Below are positions 15,030-23,541 of a stretch of DNA of 64,000 nucleotides, piece by piece (position 1 is the first letter of the stretch; each line of letters opens with the position of its first letter). The position numbers and the translations under genes are program-made. This DNA comes from Bin87 sp964502995 (GTDB lineage Bacteria > Chloroflexota > Dehalococcoidia > Lucifugimonadales > UBA3495), in the NCBI GenBank assembly GCA_964502995.1, contig CAZCZB010000004.1, forward strand, positions 53,416 through 117,415, written 5' to 3'. Under the pieces are notes generated by a model, which saw only the letters and a list, made by a program, of their open reading frames with translations, had not been told where the DNA came from and ran no database searches.

Positions 15030-16067
15030 TCAGTCAGTGACCGGGGGTTCGAGGCCACAGGCCTCCGCGACGAGTTCGTAGGAACGGATCCGATCTTCGA
15101 AATGGTAGCAGATGGTAACAACGCTCAAATCGTTGGTCTGGTAATCCTCGGCGACGGCTTCGAGGCCGGCTTTCACCTGCTCGGGGTTGCCATCTACGCA
15201 GTTGCGGATGTATTGCTGTATGAACTGCCATTCGTTGGCCAGGTACTTGTAGCTTGATGCGATTTCGGGCGACGGAATGCCCTTGGCGCGACTGGTTACC
15301 GAGCGCAACCGTCCGAGGTTGCGGCTGGAAGCAATGCGTTGCGCATCCTCCTCGGTTTCGGCGCACAGGACCTGGACACCCACATTGACACGAGGTTCCG
15401 GCAGGTATTCTGACGGCTCGAAATTCTGGCGGTAGGATTCAACAATCTGCGGGCCGTCAGTGGCGCCCATACCGAAAAAGTGGGCGTAGGCGAAGGATAG
15501 GCCCATCTTGGCGGCCATGAAGGCTGACTCATACCGGGAACCCAGGAGCCACACCTGCGGCGCGGTGGCGGGTTCATCCGGTGAGGCCATCACCTCATTG
15601 AATGGATGGTCGGCAGGCACAGAATCGCCGAGGTAGTTGATCACGTCGCGCACCTGCTGGGGGAAATGACGAACGTCCTTGGGCATACTGGGGTAGGCGA
15701 GCGCGGCGGCGGTGATCTGGTCGCTGCCGGGCGCGCGTCCGATGCCCAGGTCGATCCGGTCGGGGTACAGAGAATCCAGTATCCGGAAAGTTTCCGCGAC
15801 TTTCAGCGCGCTGTAGTGGGGGAGCATCACACCACCAGAGCCTACCCGGATCGTTGATGTCTGAGCGGCAATCTGGCCGACCATTACCTCCGGGGCAGTG
15901 CCGGCGAAATTGGGCAGGTTGTGATGTTCCGCGACCCAATAGCGTTGGTAGCCGAGTTTTTCGGCGGCCTTGGCCAGTTCAATGGTCTCCCGGAGAGCGG
16001 TGCCGGCGTTGCTGCCCTCCCGCATCGGTGACTGGTCCACTACGCTCAATTGCAGTTTCTGGCTCAA
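15030..16067 (-). CDS. LLM class flavin-dependent oxidoreductase (luciferase-like, MsnO8-type)
   Basis: 345-residue TIM-barrel flavin enzyme. Family motifs are clear: WVAEHHNLPNFAGTAPEV, the phosphate-binding IRVGSGGVMLPHYSALKVAE, and LGIGRAPGSDQ. The subgroup with AEHHN and GRAPG is the alkanal monooxygenase-like set of single-component or two-component FMN oxidoreductases; the substrate is unknown. The start is taken as the TTG at 16067, just before the first beta strand (KLQLSVVDQSP); the first internal ATG (16027) would remove that strand and longer in-frame extensions run under pstC. It is divergent from the pst operon. Confidence 0.85.
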   Translation of the reverse strand: MSQKLQLSVVDQSPMREGSNAGTALRETIELAKAAEKLGYQRYWVAEHHNLPNFAGTAPEVMVGQIAAQTSTIRVGSGGVMLPHYSALKVAETFRILDSLYPDRIDLGIGRAPGSDQITAAALAYPSMPKDVRHFPQQVRDVINYLGDSVPADHPFNEVMASPDEPATAPQVWLLGSRYESAFMAAKMGLSFAYAHFFGMGATDGPQIVESYRQNFEPSEYLPEPRVNVGVQVLCAETEEDAQRIASSRNLGRLRSVTSRAKGIPSPEIASSYKYLANEWQFIQQYIRNCVDGNPEQVKAGLEAVAEDYQTNDLSVVTICYHFEDRIRSYELVAEACGLEPPVTD

Positions 16068-16150
16068 TTTTAGCCCCCGCTGGCGCCTGATATCGCCTTG
16101 CACGTGTCCGCTATCAGGCGGTGTGATTTTCTGTATCGCGAATACGCGTC

Positions 16151-16180
16151 TTGCCGCTGCGGGACAAGCGTTGATATTAT
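16151..16180 (+). promoter_or_regulatory. Promoter of the pst operon
   Basis: TTGCCG (16151-16156) and TATTAT (16175-16180; the overlapping TATAAT at 16178-16183 is a shifted alternative) with an 18-nt spacer, 21 nt before the first possible pstC start. No recognisable Pho box was seen. Confidence 0.5.
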
Positions 16181-16200
16181 AATCGTGTCGGCAGGCGCGC

Positions 16201-17592
16201 GTGGCGAAGCGTCCCAAGCAACGAATAACCGCGTCTCCCCGAAAGGTGATTAATTTGCTTATCGACAAGTTCACCGGAGCCAAGGCGGGTGGCGACGCAA
16301 TCCCACTTGGCTCCCGCCCACTGAATGCCAGTGGCAGCAAGTACCTACTTGATCGCGCAGTCAGGTGGGTACTTTTTCTTTTGGCGACCGTTTCGGTAAT
16401 GACGACCGTGGGAATTGTGTCGGTACTCCTGTTCGAAGGGGTGCGTTTCTTCACATCCGACTTCTACCAGGAAAAGCGAAGCGAGCTGGAAGTTACGAGC
16501 GAGGCGGTGGGACCGGAGGGCTCGGAAGTGATCCCGAACGGGCGGACGCCGGGGATCGTGTCGCGCGTTCACGTTCGCTCAACCCCGGAATCTCTGATCT
16601 ACGTGAGTTGGGACAAGCCGGTGTCCGGGCAGCAGCCGACGGCCTACGAAGTATCCATCCTGCCCAGCTTGGGGCTGAACCTGCGAGACTGCATGAACCT
16701 CACGGGCGAGCGCACCTCGTGCGTGATTTCAGATGCCGGGCTTGGGAGGTCCTACAAGGTCACCGTATCGGCGATCGCAGGATCGGACCAGGGAGTGGGC
16801 CTGGAAACAGAGTCGTTCCAGGTTCCCGAAACGGTCAAATGGTACCGGTTTTTCACGGACACCAAGTGGCGAACATTGTTGGTTCCGCGTTCATACGGAA
16901 TCTGGCCGCTGCTGGTGGGCACGCTGATGATTGCGACGTTGGCGATGTTTGTGGCGGTGCCACTGGGGTTGTTGAGCGCGATATTCCTCAGTGAATACGC
17001 GCACCCGCGACTGCGGGCGGTAACCAAGCCCATCCTGGAAGTGTTGGCCGGAATCCCGACAGTGGTTTACGGGTTCTTCGCACTGTTCTTCATCACGCCA
17101 TTGCTGAGGTCGATCAGCGATGAAGTTGGCATCTTCAATGCGCTGTCGGCGGCGATTGTGATGGGCGTGATGATCATTCCGATGGTATCCAGCCTAAGCG
17201 AGGATGCGATGCGCGCAGTTCCAAACGCGCTGCGAGAAGGGGCATACGCACTGGGGGCGACGAAGGTGGAAGTGGCCACCAAGGTGGTGGTTCCGGCAGC
17301 GCTGTCGGGCATAGCCGCCGCGTTCATATTGGGAATGTCCCGGGCGGTGGGCGAAACCATGATCGTGTTCATCGCGGCCGGACAGAACGAAAAATTGACG
17401 TTCAATCCGCTGGACCCGGTGAACACGATGACCGGATTCATGGCGACAACCAATTTCAGCGATAACGCCATACCGGGAACCGGGCAGTTCCAGGCGTTGT
17501 TCGCGGTGGGTATCACCCTGTTTGTGATCACCTTGCTGATGAACGTGGCTAGCCAATTCGTGGTCGCCAAATTCCGGGAGGTGTACGAATAA
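16201..17592 (+). CDS. pstC: Phosphate ABC transporter permease PstC with a fibronectin III-like insert
   Basis: 463 residues from the GTG at 16201 (445 from a TTG at 16255 that has a better AAAGGTGA ribosome site). This is about 150 longer than usual PstC. TM1 is at about 56-80. Residues about 119-208 are a beta-rich domain with fibronectin III features (YVSWDKP, TAYEVSIL, SYKVTVSAI) and two cysteines (164, 174). The standard permease starts at about 235, with the EAA loop YALGATKVEVATKVVVPAALSG. The insert would face the outside between TM1 and TM2. It is first in pstC-pstA-pstB-phoU, and no pstS is present. Confidence 0.92.
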   Translation: MAKRPKQRITASPRKVINLLIDKFTGAKAGGDAIPLGSRPLNASGSKYLLDRAVRWVLFLLATVSVMTTVGIVSVLLFEGVRFFTSDFYQEKRSELEVTSEAVGPEGSEVIPNGRTPGIVSRVHVRSTPESLIYVSWDKPVSGQQPTAYEVSILPSLGLNLRDCMNLTGERTSCVISDAGLGRSYKVTVSAIAGSDQGVGLETESFQVPETVKWYRFFTDTKWRTLLVPRSYGIWPLLVGTLMIATLAMFVAVPLGLLSAIFLSEYAHPRLRAVTKPILEVLAGIPTVVYGFFALFFITPLLRSISDEVGIFNALSAAIVMGVMIIPMVSSLSEDAMRAVPNALREGAYALGATKVEVATKVVVPAALSGIAAAFILGMSRAVGETMIVFIAAGQNEKLTFNPLDPVNTMTGFMATTNFSDNAIPGTGQFQALFAVGITLFVITLLMNVASQFVVAKFREVYE

Positions 17593-18494
17593 TGGCAGCG
17601 GAAATCGGGCAGGACTACAACCGCAGACTGAAAACGCGGAAGCGCAACGCGCAAATCTTCTACCTGGTATGTATCGCCGCGGTGGTGGTTGCGATAGTGA
17701 TGCTGGCTGCGCTTTTGTACAGCGTGATTTCGCAGGCTCTCATCTGGCTGAATCTCGACGGAACTTCGCTCAGCACGCTGTTTCTGGAAGGCCCTTCGAG
17801 CAAAGCAGTGAAGTCGGGCCTGTTCCCGGCGATAATCGGGACACTTTGGGTGATGGCGATCTGCGTGTTCGTTTCGTTCACGGTAGGTGTGTCGTCGGCG
17901 ATGTACCTGGAGGAATACTCCGGCGGCAGCAGGGTCGCGCAGTTGATCCAGACGAACATCCAGAACCTGGCCGCGGTGCCGTCAATCGTGTACGGCATCC
18001 TGGGATTGAGTATTTTCGTGGCGCTGTTTGCGTTGGGCAAGAGTACGCTGGCGGCGGGCCTCACGCTGGCCCTGCTGATCATGCCGGTAGTGATCGTGTC
18101 GTCGCAGGAAGCAATCAGGGCCGTGCCGCCGTCGATACGCGAAGGGGGATTGGCGCTGGGAGCGACCAAATGGCAGGTGATCTGGCGACTGGTGCTGCCT
18201 CAGGCGATGCCCGGCATCCTGACCGGCATCATCCTGGCGGTGAGCCGCGCGATGGGCGAAGCCGCGCCGCTGGTGATCATGGGCGCGTTGTCATTCGTAT
18301 CATTCGCGCCAGCCAATCCGTTGGACAGGTTCACCGTTTTGCCGATCCAGATTTACGTTTGGATCTCCAAACCTCAGGAGGAGTTCCACCACTTGGCGGC
18401 TGCCGGGATCATCGTACTGTTGATAATGCTGCTGGGCATGAACGCATTTGCAATCTTTCTGCGCAACCGACTGCAAAAAAACCAACGGGGGTAG
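17592..18494 (+). CDS. pstA: Phosphate ABC transporter permease PstA
   Basis: 300 residues, standard length. TM1 is at about 22-50, and the remaining five helices follow from about 75. The EAA loop GGLALGATKWQVIWRLVLPQ contacts PstB, and QNLAAVPSIVYGILGL and SRAMGEAAPLVIMGA are typical PstA motifs. Its ATG overlaps the last base of the pstC stop (TAATG), so the two permease subunits are translationally coupled. It forms the PstC-PstA channel for inorganic phosphate import. Confidence 0.96.
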   Translation: MAAEIGQDYNRRLKTRKRNAQIFYLVCIAAVVVAIVMLAALLYSVISQALIWLNLDGTSLSTLFLEGPSSKAVKSGLFPAIIGTLWVMAICVFVSFTVGVSSAMYLEEYSGGSRVAQLIQTNIQNLAAVPSIVYGILGLSIFVALFALGKSTLAAGLTLALLIMPVVIVSSQEAIRAVPPSIREGGLALGATKWQVIWRLVLPQAMPGILTGIILAVSRAMGEAAPLVIMGALSFVSFAPANPLDRFTVLPIQIYVWISKPQEEFHHLAAAGIIVLLIMLLGMNAFAIFLRNRLQKNQRG

Positions 18495-18500
18495 TCCATT

Positions 18501-19286
18501 ATGACCGTGTCTGACGTGGCGACTCGTCCGGCCATCCGGGCCATAGACGTGAGCGTGTACTATGGATCGAACAAGGTGATCGAGGGCGTGTCTATGGACG
18601 TGCCGGAGAACGAAATCACGGCGATCATCGGTCCCAGCGGCGCGGGGAAAAGCACGCTGCTGCGGTGCATCAACCGCATGAATGACCTCATCGACGTATT
18701 CCGGATGGAGGGCGAGATCTGGTTCGGAGATTTCAACCTCTATGCTCCGGAATCCGACCCGACACAGATCCGTTACCGAATCGGCATGGTGTTTCAGAGG
18801 CCGAACCCGTTTCCGAAATCGATCTATGATAATGTAGCATTTGGGCCGAAGATCAACGGTTACAGCGGAACCATGGACGAAATCGTGGAAGAATCCCTGA
18901 AGGGGGCGGCGTTGTGGGACGAAGTCAAGGACCGATTGAAGGAATCGGCCCTGGCTCTTTCCGGTGGTCAGCAGCAGCGGCTTTGCATCGCCCGGGCCCT
19001 GGCGGTTGAACCCCGCGTGATCCTGATGGACGAACCGTGTTCGGCGCTGGATCCGATAGCGACGTTGGCGATCGAGGAACTGATGCAGGAGTTGAAGCAG
19101 ACATACAGCATCATCATCGTGACCCACAACATGCAACAGGCGGGTCGCGTGTCGGACAAGACCGCTTTTCTGATGCCCGACGAAAACCGGGTTGCGCACC
19201 TGATCGAATTCGGGGACACTCGGACGCTGTTCACCAACCCGGACGACGAGCGCACCGAAGCCTATATCACGGGCCGGTTCGGTTAG
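18501..19286 (+). CDS. pstB: Phosphate import ATP-binding protein PstB
   Basis: 261 residues. Walker A is G44-PSGAGKST52, followed by LLRCINRMNDL, typical of PstB. The Q-loop is in MVFQRPNPFPKSIYDN, the signature LSGGQQQRLCIARALA, and Walker B VILMDEPCSALDP with the D-loop and switch His in ITHNM-like IVTHNMQQA. It energises phosphate uptake through PstC/PstA. It starts 6 nt after pstA with a GGGGG-type ribosome site and is followed by phoU. Confidence 0.97.
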   Translation: MTVSDVATRPAIRAIDVSVYYGSNKVIEGVSMDVPENEITAIIGPSGAGKSTLLRCINRMNDLIDVFRMEGEIWFGDFNLYAPESDPTQIRYRIGMVFQRPNPFPKSIYDNVAFGPKINGYSGTMDEIVEESLKGAALWDEVKDRLKESALALSGGQQQRLCIARALAVEPRVILMDEPCSALDPIATLAIEELMQELKQTYSIIIVTHNMQQAGRVSDKTAFLMPDENRVAHLIEFGDTRTLFTNPDDERTEAYITGRFG

Positions 19287-19343
19287 CGGCCGCCGCGATG
19301 GCCGATCAGACCGGCAAGGAATCACAACGGGAGGCGCGCTGAC

Positions 19344-20018
19344 ATGCTACGATCGGATTACGAACGCCATTTGTCAGACCTGCAAACCAGACTTTCCGAG
19401 ATGGGGCGCCACGTGGAGTGGGCGACGCAGAACGCTCTGAACGCCCTGGCCACCCAGGACATCGCGCTGGCGAAACGGGTGGTGGACGCTGACGACGAAC
19501 TGGACGAACTGGAAGACGCGCTCGAAAACCAATGCGTCGCGATTCTGGCGACGCAGCAGCCGGCGGCGTCGGATCTGCGAGCGGTGATGTCGGCGGTACA
19601 CATTGGCGTAGAACTGGAGCGGATGGGAGATTATGCGGAGGGCATAGCGAAAATCTGCATCCGCATTGGGGACCAACCGCTGCTGAAGCCGTTGATCGAC
19701 ATACCGCGCATGTCGGAACTGGCGTTGAACATGCTGGACGATAGCCTGAAAGCATATGTGGAGCGGGACGAGGAACTGGCGAGAGAAACCTGCTCTGCCG
19801 ACGACGCAATCGACGACCTGTACAATCAGATTTACCGCGAACTGCTGACGTACATGCTGGGCGATCCCCAGACCATCGAGCGCGCGACGTACCTGCTCTG
19901 GGTGGCGCACAACCTGGAACGGATCGCAGACCGCGCCACCAACATCGCGGAGCGGGTTTTGTGGCTGGTTTCCGGACACATGGCCGGCACTCGGCCTGAG
20001 AACAGGTCGCTGCGTTAG
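19344..20018 (+). CDS. phoU: Phosphate signalling protein PhoU
   Basis: 224 residues of two three-helix PhoU repeats. Each repeat has the metal-binding E/D-x-x-x-D patterns: the first around RVVDADDELDELEDALENQC and VGVELERMGDYAEGIA-like VHIGVELERMGDYAE, the second around DDAIDDLYNQIYRELL and HNLERIADRATNIAERV. PhoU damps the PhoR/PhoB response and Pst transport when phosphate is plentiful. The gene closes the pst operon; no phoR/phoB pair is in the window. Confidence 0.95.
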   Translation: MLRSDYERHLSDLQTRLSEMGRHVEWATQNALNALATQDIALAKRVVDADDELDELEDALENQCVAILATQQPAASDLRAVMSAVHIGVELERMGDYAEGIAKICIRIGDQPLLKPLIDIPRMSELALNMLDDSLKAYVERDEELARETCSADDAIDDLYNQIYRELLTYMLGDPQTIERATYLLWVAHNLERIADRATNIAERVLWLVSGHMAGTRPENRSLR

Positions 20019-20044
20019 AGTCCCAAAATGCGCGTCCGGCGCCG

Positions 20045-20073
20045 TTGACAATTCCCGACCGCGACAGTATAGT
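20045..20073 (+). promoter_or_regulatory. Strong promoter upstream of the nitrite/sulfite reductase leader
   Basis: Perfect TTGACA (20045-20050), 17-nt spacer and TATAGT (20068-20073). The transcript would begin near 20080, giving a leader of about 160 nt before the reductase start that itself contains an intrinsic terminator. Confidence 0.75.
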
Positions 20074-20079
20074 TTTTGC

Positions 20080-20217
20080 AAATGCACAGTAACTGCAAAT
20101 CAACCCGCTTTTGCACCTGTTCTTGTCCCCGTAAAACGGGGGCGACTTTGACCTGATCCAACCAATTTGGCCGCATTTGCTCCCGCCGTTTTTGCCTACA
20201 GGCACGGCGGGTTTTTT
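20080..20217 (+). ncRNA. Candidate structured leader or small RNA
   Basis: The segment from the predicted transcription start to the terminator (about 138 nt) contains a small hairpin CCCCGT-aaa-ACGGGG (around 20127-20143) and repeated TTTTGCA/TGCAAAT words. It ends in a strong terminator 23 nt before the reductase start. Either the terminator is an attenuator of the reductase gene, or the piece is an independent small RNA, or the terminator simply serves phoU. No known riboswitch consensus was recognised. Confidence 0.3.
20182..20217 (+). terminator. Rho-independent terminator in the reductase leader
   Basis: CCCGCCGT / ACGGCGGG stem with an inner GCC-taca-GGC, followed by TTTTTTGTTTT. Confidence 0.85.
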
Positions 20218-20239
20218 GTTTTAACCGGAGGAGGGCACC

Positions 20240-22075
20240 TTGACCAGCCAAACACAGACGCCAAGCCTGGAAGATATCCATGCGTCCAGTTTAAATCTGG
20301 CGGAGAACTCTGGCGCGATCATCCCGTTCATGGAGGATGAGATCCAGCGATTCGACGCCGAGGTCGACCGGTTCCGCACCGGCGATCTGGACAACACCGT
20401 ATTCACGCCGTTCCGTCTGCGCCAGGGGGTTTACGGGCAACGGCAAGCCGACGTGCAGATGATTCGAGTCAAGTTGCCCGGCGGCATCATATCGGCCGAA
20501 ATGCTAGATTCCTTTGGTGATATAACGGAGCAGTACGCTCCGCTGAAAAAGGGCCATATCACGACCCGCGAGAACATTCAGATTCACCACATCCCTCTGG
20601 AGCAGACATCCGAAGTGCTGCGCGAGCTGGGGCGGGTTGGTCTTTCGACTCGCGAAGCGTGCGGAAACACGGTGCGCAACGTGGTGGGTCCGGCCACCGC
20701 AGGCGTGAGCGCCGAGGAAGTGTTTGACCCCACGCGGTACCTTACCGCATACGTGCGGTTTGGCGTGCGCCACCCGATTACGCAGAATTTCCCGCGCAAG
20801 TTCAAGTCGGCTTTCACCGGCAACGACCGGCGCGACGAAGTGGCCGCGGCCATCCAGGACCTGACGTTCGTGTCCCAGTTCAAGGAAGTGGACGGCGAGC
20901 AGCGCAAGGGGTTCAAGGTGTATTGCGGCGGCGGCACTTCCATCATGCCCAGGCTGGCAAAGCCGCTTTACGAATGGGTGTCTGAGGACGATTACCTGCG
21001 TGTTGCGCTGGCGGTTTGGACGGTATTCAACAATGCTGACATCCTGCGCAAAAATCGGATGATGGCGCGGCTCAAGGTGCTGATAGACAAGATCGGCCTG
21101 GACGAATTCCGCAGCATGGTTGACGCCGAGTTGGCGAACATCGGGCCCATAGACTTCCGCTCCCTCATGGTGGCGGAGGACATTCAGCACGAGGACCCAC
21201 CGGCACAACCGGCATCGGCCAACTGCGACGACAACAATCCCGAATACCAGGGTTGGCTCGACTCCAACGTGGAGGCGCAGCGGCAGGACGATTACCACGT
21301 CATACACATCAAGACGGTGCGAGGCGACCTGTCTCCGGCACAGTTCCACGGCCTGGCTGACATCGTTCGCAAGTACACCGGCGGCAAGGCCAGGACCACT
21401 CAGGAGCAGAACATCGTGCTGCGCTGGGTGCCCACGGGATACCTGCATGACGTTTGGGAAGCGCTGAAGGCGCTGGATTTGGCTGAGGCTGGGCACAACC
21501 ACATCAGCAACGTAGTGTCCTGCCCCGGCACTGACAGCTGCAAGTTGGGCATCACCTCGTCTATGGGGCTGGCCAAGGCTCTTCGCACGGAGATGAAGGG
21601 CTGGAACGGTTTGGCGGACGACGCCGGCGTGGGCGACATTCGCATCAAGATGAGCGGCTGCCCCAATGGCTGCGGCCTGCACCACATCGCCAACATCGGG
21701 TTCCACGGCGCTGCGGTGAAGGGTGTGGACGGCCAGCAGATACCGTCCTATGAACTGTTCCTCGGCGGCAACTACGGAGACAACCAGGTTGAGGACTCGC
21801 GCATTGGCACCCGCGTGCCCAAGGTGAAGGTTCCTGCCAAGCTGGTGCCGTCGGTCCTGAAGGAAATCGTCGCTTACTACAAGGACAACCGGTCCAACGA
21901 AACGGAAAGATTCAACGATTTCCTCGACCGCGTGGGTTTGGAGGAACTGACCGGCGTGGCCGCGCGCGCCCAGGAAGTGGGACACGAGGCAGAGGGCGGC
22001 GGTGAGATGTACTTCGACTGGGAACGCACCAACCAGTATGTGCTGGAGCGCGGCGAAGGCGAGTGCGCCGTCTAA
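20240..22075 (+). CDS. Siroheme/[4Fe-4S] nitrite or sulfite reductase (ferredoxin type)
   Basis: 611 residues with the two-fold repeated sulfite/nitrite reductase architecture. The cofactor cysteines are C428-PGTDS-C434 and C474-PNG-C478, which bind the [4Fe-4S] cluster and share the siroheme ligand. The substrate-facing RxxxTTRENIQIHHI stretch is in the first half. It carries out the six-electron reduction of sulfite to sulfide or nitrite to ammonium; which one cannot be decided. The start is a TTG at 20240 behind GGAGGAGGG, a very good site; no ATG is suitably placed. It is followed 18 nt later by hemD, which makes the siroheme precursor. Confidence 0.92.
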   Translation: MTSQTQTPSLEDIHASSLNLAENSGAIIPFMEDEIQRFDAEVDRFRTGDLDNTVFTPFRLRQGVYGQRQADVQMIRVKLPGGIISAEMLDSFGDITEQYAPLKKGHITTRENIQIHHIPLEQTSEVLRELGRVGLSTREACGNTVRNVVGPATAGVSAEEVFDPTRYLTAYVRFGVRHPITQNFPRKFKSAFTGNDRRDEVAAAIQDLTFVSQFKEVDGEQRKGFKVYCGGGTSIMPRLAKPLYEWVSEDDYLRVALAVWTVFNNADILRKNRMMARLKVLIDKIGLDEFRSMVDAELANIGPIDFRSLMVAEDIQHEDPPAQPASANCDDNNPEYQGWLDSNVEAQRQDDYHVIHIKTVRGDLSPAQFHGLADIVRKYTGGKARTTQEQNIVLRWVPTGYLHDVWEALKALDLAEAGHNHISNVVSCPGTDSCKLGITSSMGLAKALRTEMKGWNGLADDAGVGDIRIKMSGCPNGCGLHHIANIGFHGAAVKGVDGQQIPSYELFLGGNYGDNQVEDSRIGTRVPKVKVPAKLVPSVLKEIVAYYKDNRSNETERFNDFLDRVGLEELTGVAARAQEVGHEAEGGGEMYFDWERTNQYVLERGEGECAV

Positions 22076-22093
22076 GGATCTGACGGCAAAGCG

Positions 22094-22918
22094 ATGGCTG
22101 CATCGTCCCTGAATGGAAGAGTGCTGGCCTTCGTCGAGGCGAGGATGCCCGACGAAATGGCCAGCCTCATCCGTAGGCATGGGGGTGTTCCCCTGGGCGC
22201 TCCGGTACTGCAGGAGCATTACCTGACGGACAGTCCTGAGGTCCGGCGGGCCGTCGAAGACGTGTGCGACGGCCGAGTCGACGTGGCTATCTTTCTTACC
22301 GGCGTGGGCGCGGACGCGATGATGGGAATCGCCGATGCCATGGGGCGGCAGGGGGATTTTGAGGCCGGTTTGCGCGAAACGATTGTGGTTGCTCGCAGCC
22401 CCAAGCCGGCCCGTATCCTGCGGCGGCACAAGATTCCTATCGCCATCATGCCGCCTGAGCCGTACACATCCGCCGATCTGACGGAGGCCATGGCCGGATT
22501 GTCGTTGAACGGCAAGCGCGCGATCTTTCAACGATACGGCGGCCCTGACTCGGCGCTGCCCACCTTCCTGCGGGAACAGGGCGCCGGTTACCAGGAGTTG
22601 ACGCTTTACGACTGGGGTTTGCCCAACGACGTTGGACCGGTGCTGGAATTGATGGACCGTGTGGAATCCGGTGAGGTGGACGCGTTGGCGTTCACCAGCC
22701 GGCCGCAGGTTCCCAACCTTTTGAGCATTGCGGCCGACGCAGGGCGCGAGGACGCGCTGCGACGGTGTCTCGCTGGGCCGGTGGCGGTGGCCTCGGTGGG
22801 TCCGGTTTGCACTCGCAAGTTGCTGGAATCGGGTATCAACGTCGACGTTGAGCCGGAACACCCTCACATGGGAAACCTTGTGATGGCGGTGGCGGACTAC
22901 TTCGCGGATCCCCCGTAG
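22094..22918 (+). CDS. hemD: Uroporphyrinogen-III synthase
   Basis: 274 residues with the two-domain HemD fold. Conservation in this family is low, but the alternating Rossmann-like halves are visible, with VAIFLTGVGADAM, the inter-domain KPARILRRHKIPI, and the late DALAFTSRPQVPNLLSIA and VASVGPVCTRKLLESGI that mark the synthase. It cyclises hydroxymethylbilane to uroporphyrinogen III, the precursor of siroheme and heme. Its place right behind the siroheme reductase suggests it serves that cofactor, although no uroporphyrinogen methyltransferase is in the window. Confidence 0.88.
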   Translation: MAASSLNGRVLAFVEARMPDEMASLIRRHGGVPLGAPVLQEHYLTDSPEVRRAVEDVCDGRVDVAIFLTGVGADAMMGIADAMGRQGDFEAGLRETIVVARSPKPARILRRHKIPIAIMPPEPYTSADLTEAMAGLSLNGKRAIFQRYGGPDSALPTFLREQGAGYQELTLYDWGLPNDVGPVLELMDRVESGEVDALAFTSRPQVPNLLSIAADAGREDALRRCLAGPVAVASVGPVCTRKLLESGINVDVEPEHPHMGNLVMAVADYFADPP

Positions 22919-23127
22919 CCCAACATTGAGAGATCACCGGCGGCATGGATCTGGCCGGTCTGCGCGGAAACCCGCAAGTGGGGGAGGCTCAAGTCCGGAC
23001 ACCGAATCGCGCCCGGATGCTTGCCGGATTTAACGACGTTGAATCGCCGGGTACACCGTTCGGCCGCTTATCCACGGGGCAATCCCGGCCCGCAGCAGAA
23101 GTAAATCGGCTACGCCGCGGCCGGCCG

Positions 23128-23168
23128 CCTGCGCGCGGGATAACCACGAGGGTTGTCCCGCGCGCAGG
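23128..23168. repeat. Long inverted repeat, AACCAC-AGGGTT hairpin family
   Basis: Outer arms CCTGCGCGCGGGA / TCCCGCGCGCAGG are a perfect 13-bp inverted repeat. The inside continues with AACC / GGTT around ACGAG. It lies in the convergent gap between hemD and the cupin gene, so it may terminate both. A shorter relative is at 37698. Confidence 0.7.
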
Positions 23169-23185
23169 CGGGATTTCCCACGAAC

Positions 23186-23518
23186 TTAGTATTTGAACTC
23201 CTCGCGCACGGGGCTGAATATGTCCAGCGCGATGGCTTTTGTTGCCTGGCCTTTGGCGTAGTGTTCAACGTCGCCGGGGATTATGTACATATCACCGGGT
23301 TTGAGGACTCGAACCTCGCCGCCGATGCCCATTTCAAGCTCACCTTCCACGATGATGCCGCCCTGCTCGTGCGGGTGCGTGTGCAACGGCACCAGGGCGC
23401 CGGCCTCGACCTCCACCAGAGAGAACAGCATCTGGTTGCCCCAGAAGGTGCGAGTGCGGGCGCCCTCGGCGAGTTCCTTGTAGCCGCGGTCTTCGGTTTG
23501 GAGGAAGTAATCGCTCAT
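23186..23518 (-). CDS. Cupin-domain protein
   Basis: 110 residues, a single cupin barrel. Cupin motif 1 is PLHTHPHEQGGIIVEGELEM with metal ligands His, His and Glu; motif 2 is PGDMYIIPGDVEHYA with the final His. The metal site therefore looks complete. Such small cupins can be dioxygenases, isomerases or sensors, and nothing here decides between them. It starts at the ATG 23518, with AGGAG just upstream, and is 23 nt downstream of radC on the same strand. Confidence 0.88.
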   Translation of the reverse strand: MSDYFLQTEDRGYKELAEGARTRTFWGNQMLFSLVEVEAGALVPLHTHPHEQGGIIVEGELEMGIGGEVRVLKPGDMYIIPGDVEHYAKGQATKAIALDIFSPVREEFKY

Positions 23519-23541
23519 AGCAGAATCTCCTTGGTGTTGGG

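Noticed and set aside
20504..22867. 787-codon open frame on the minus strand
   Set aside because: It is antisense to the siroheme reductase and hemD, which have intact cofactor motifs; high GC makes long shadow frames common.
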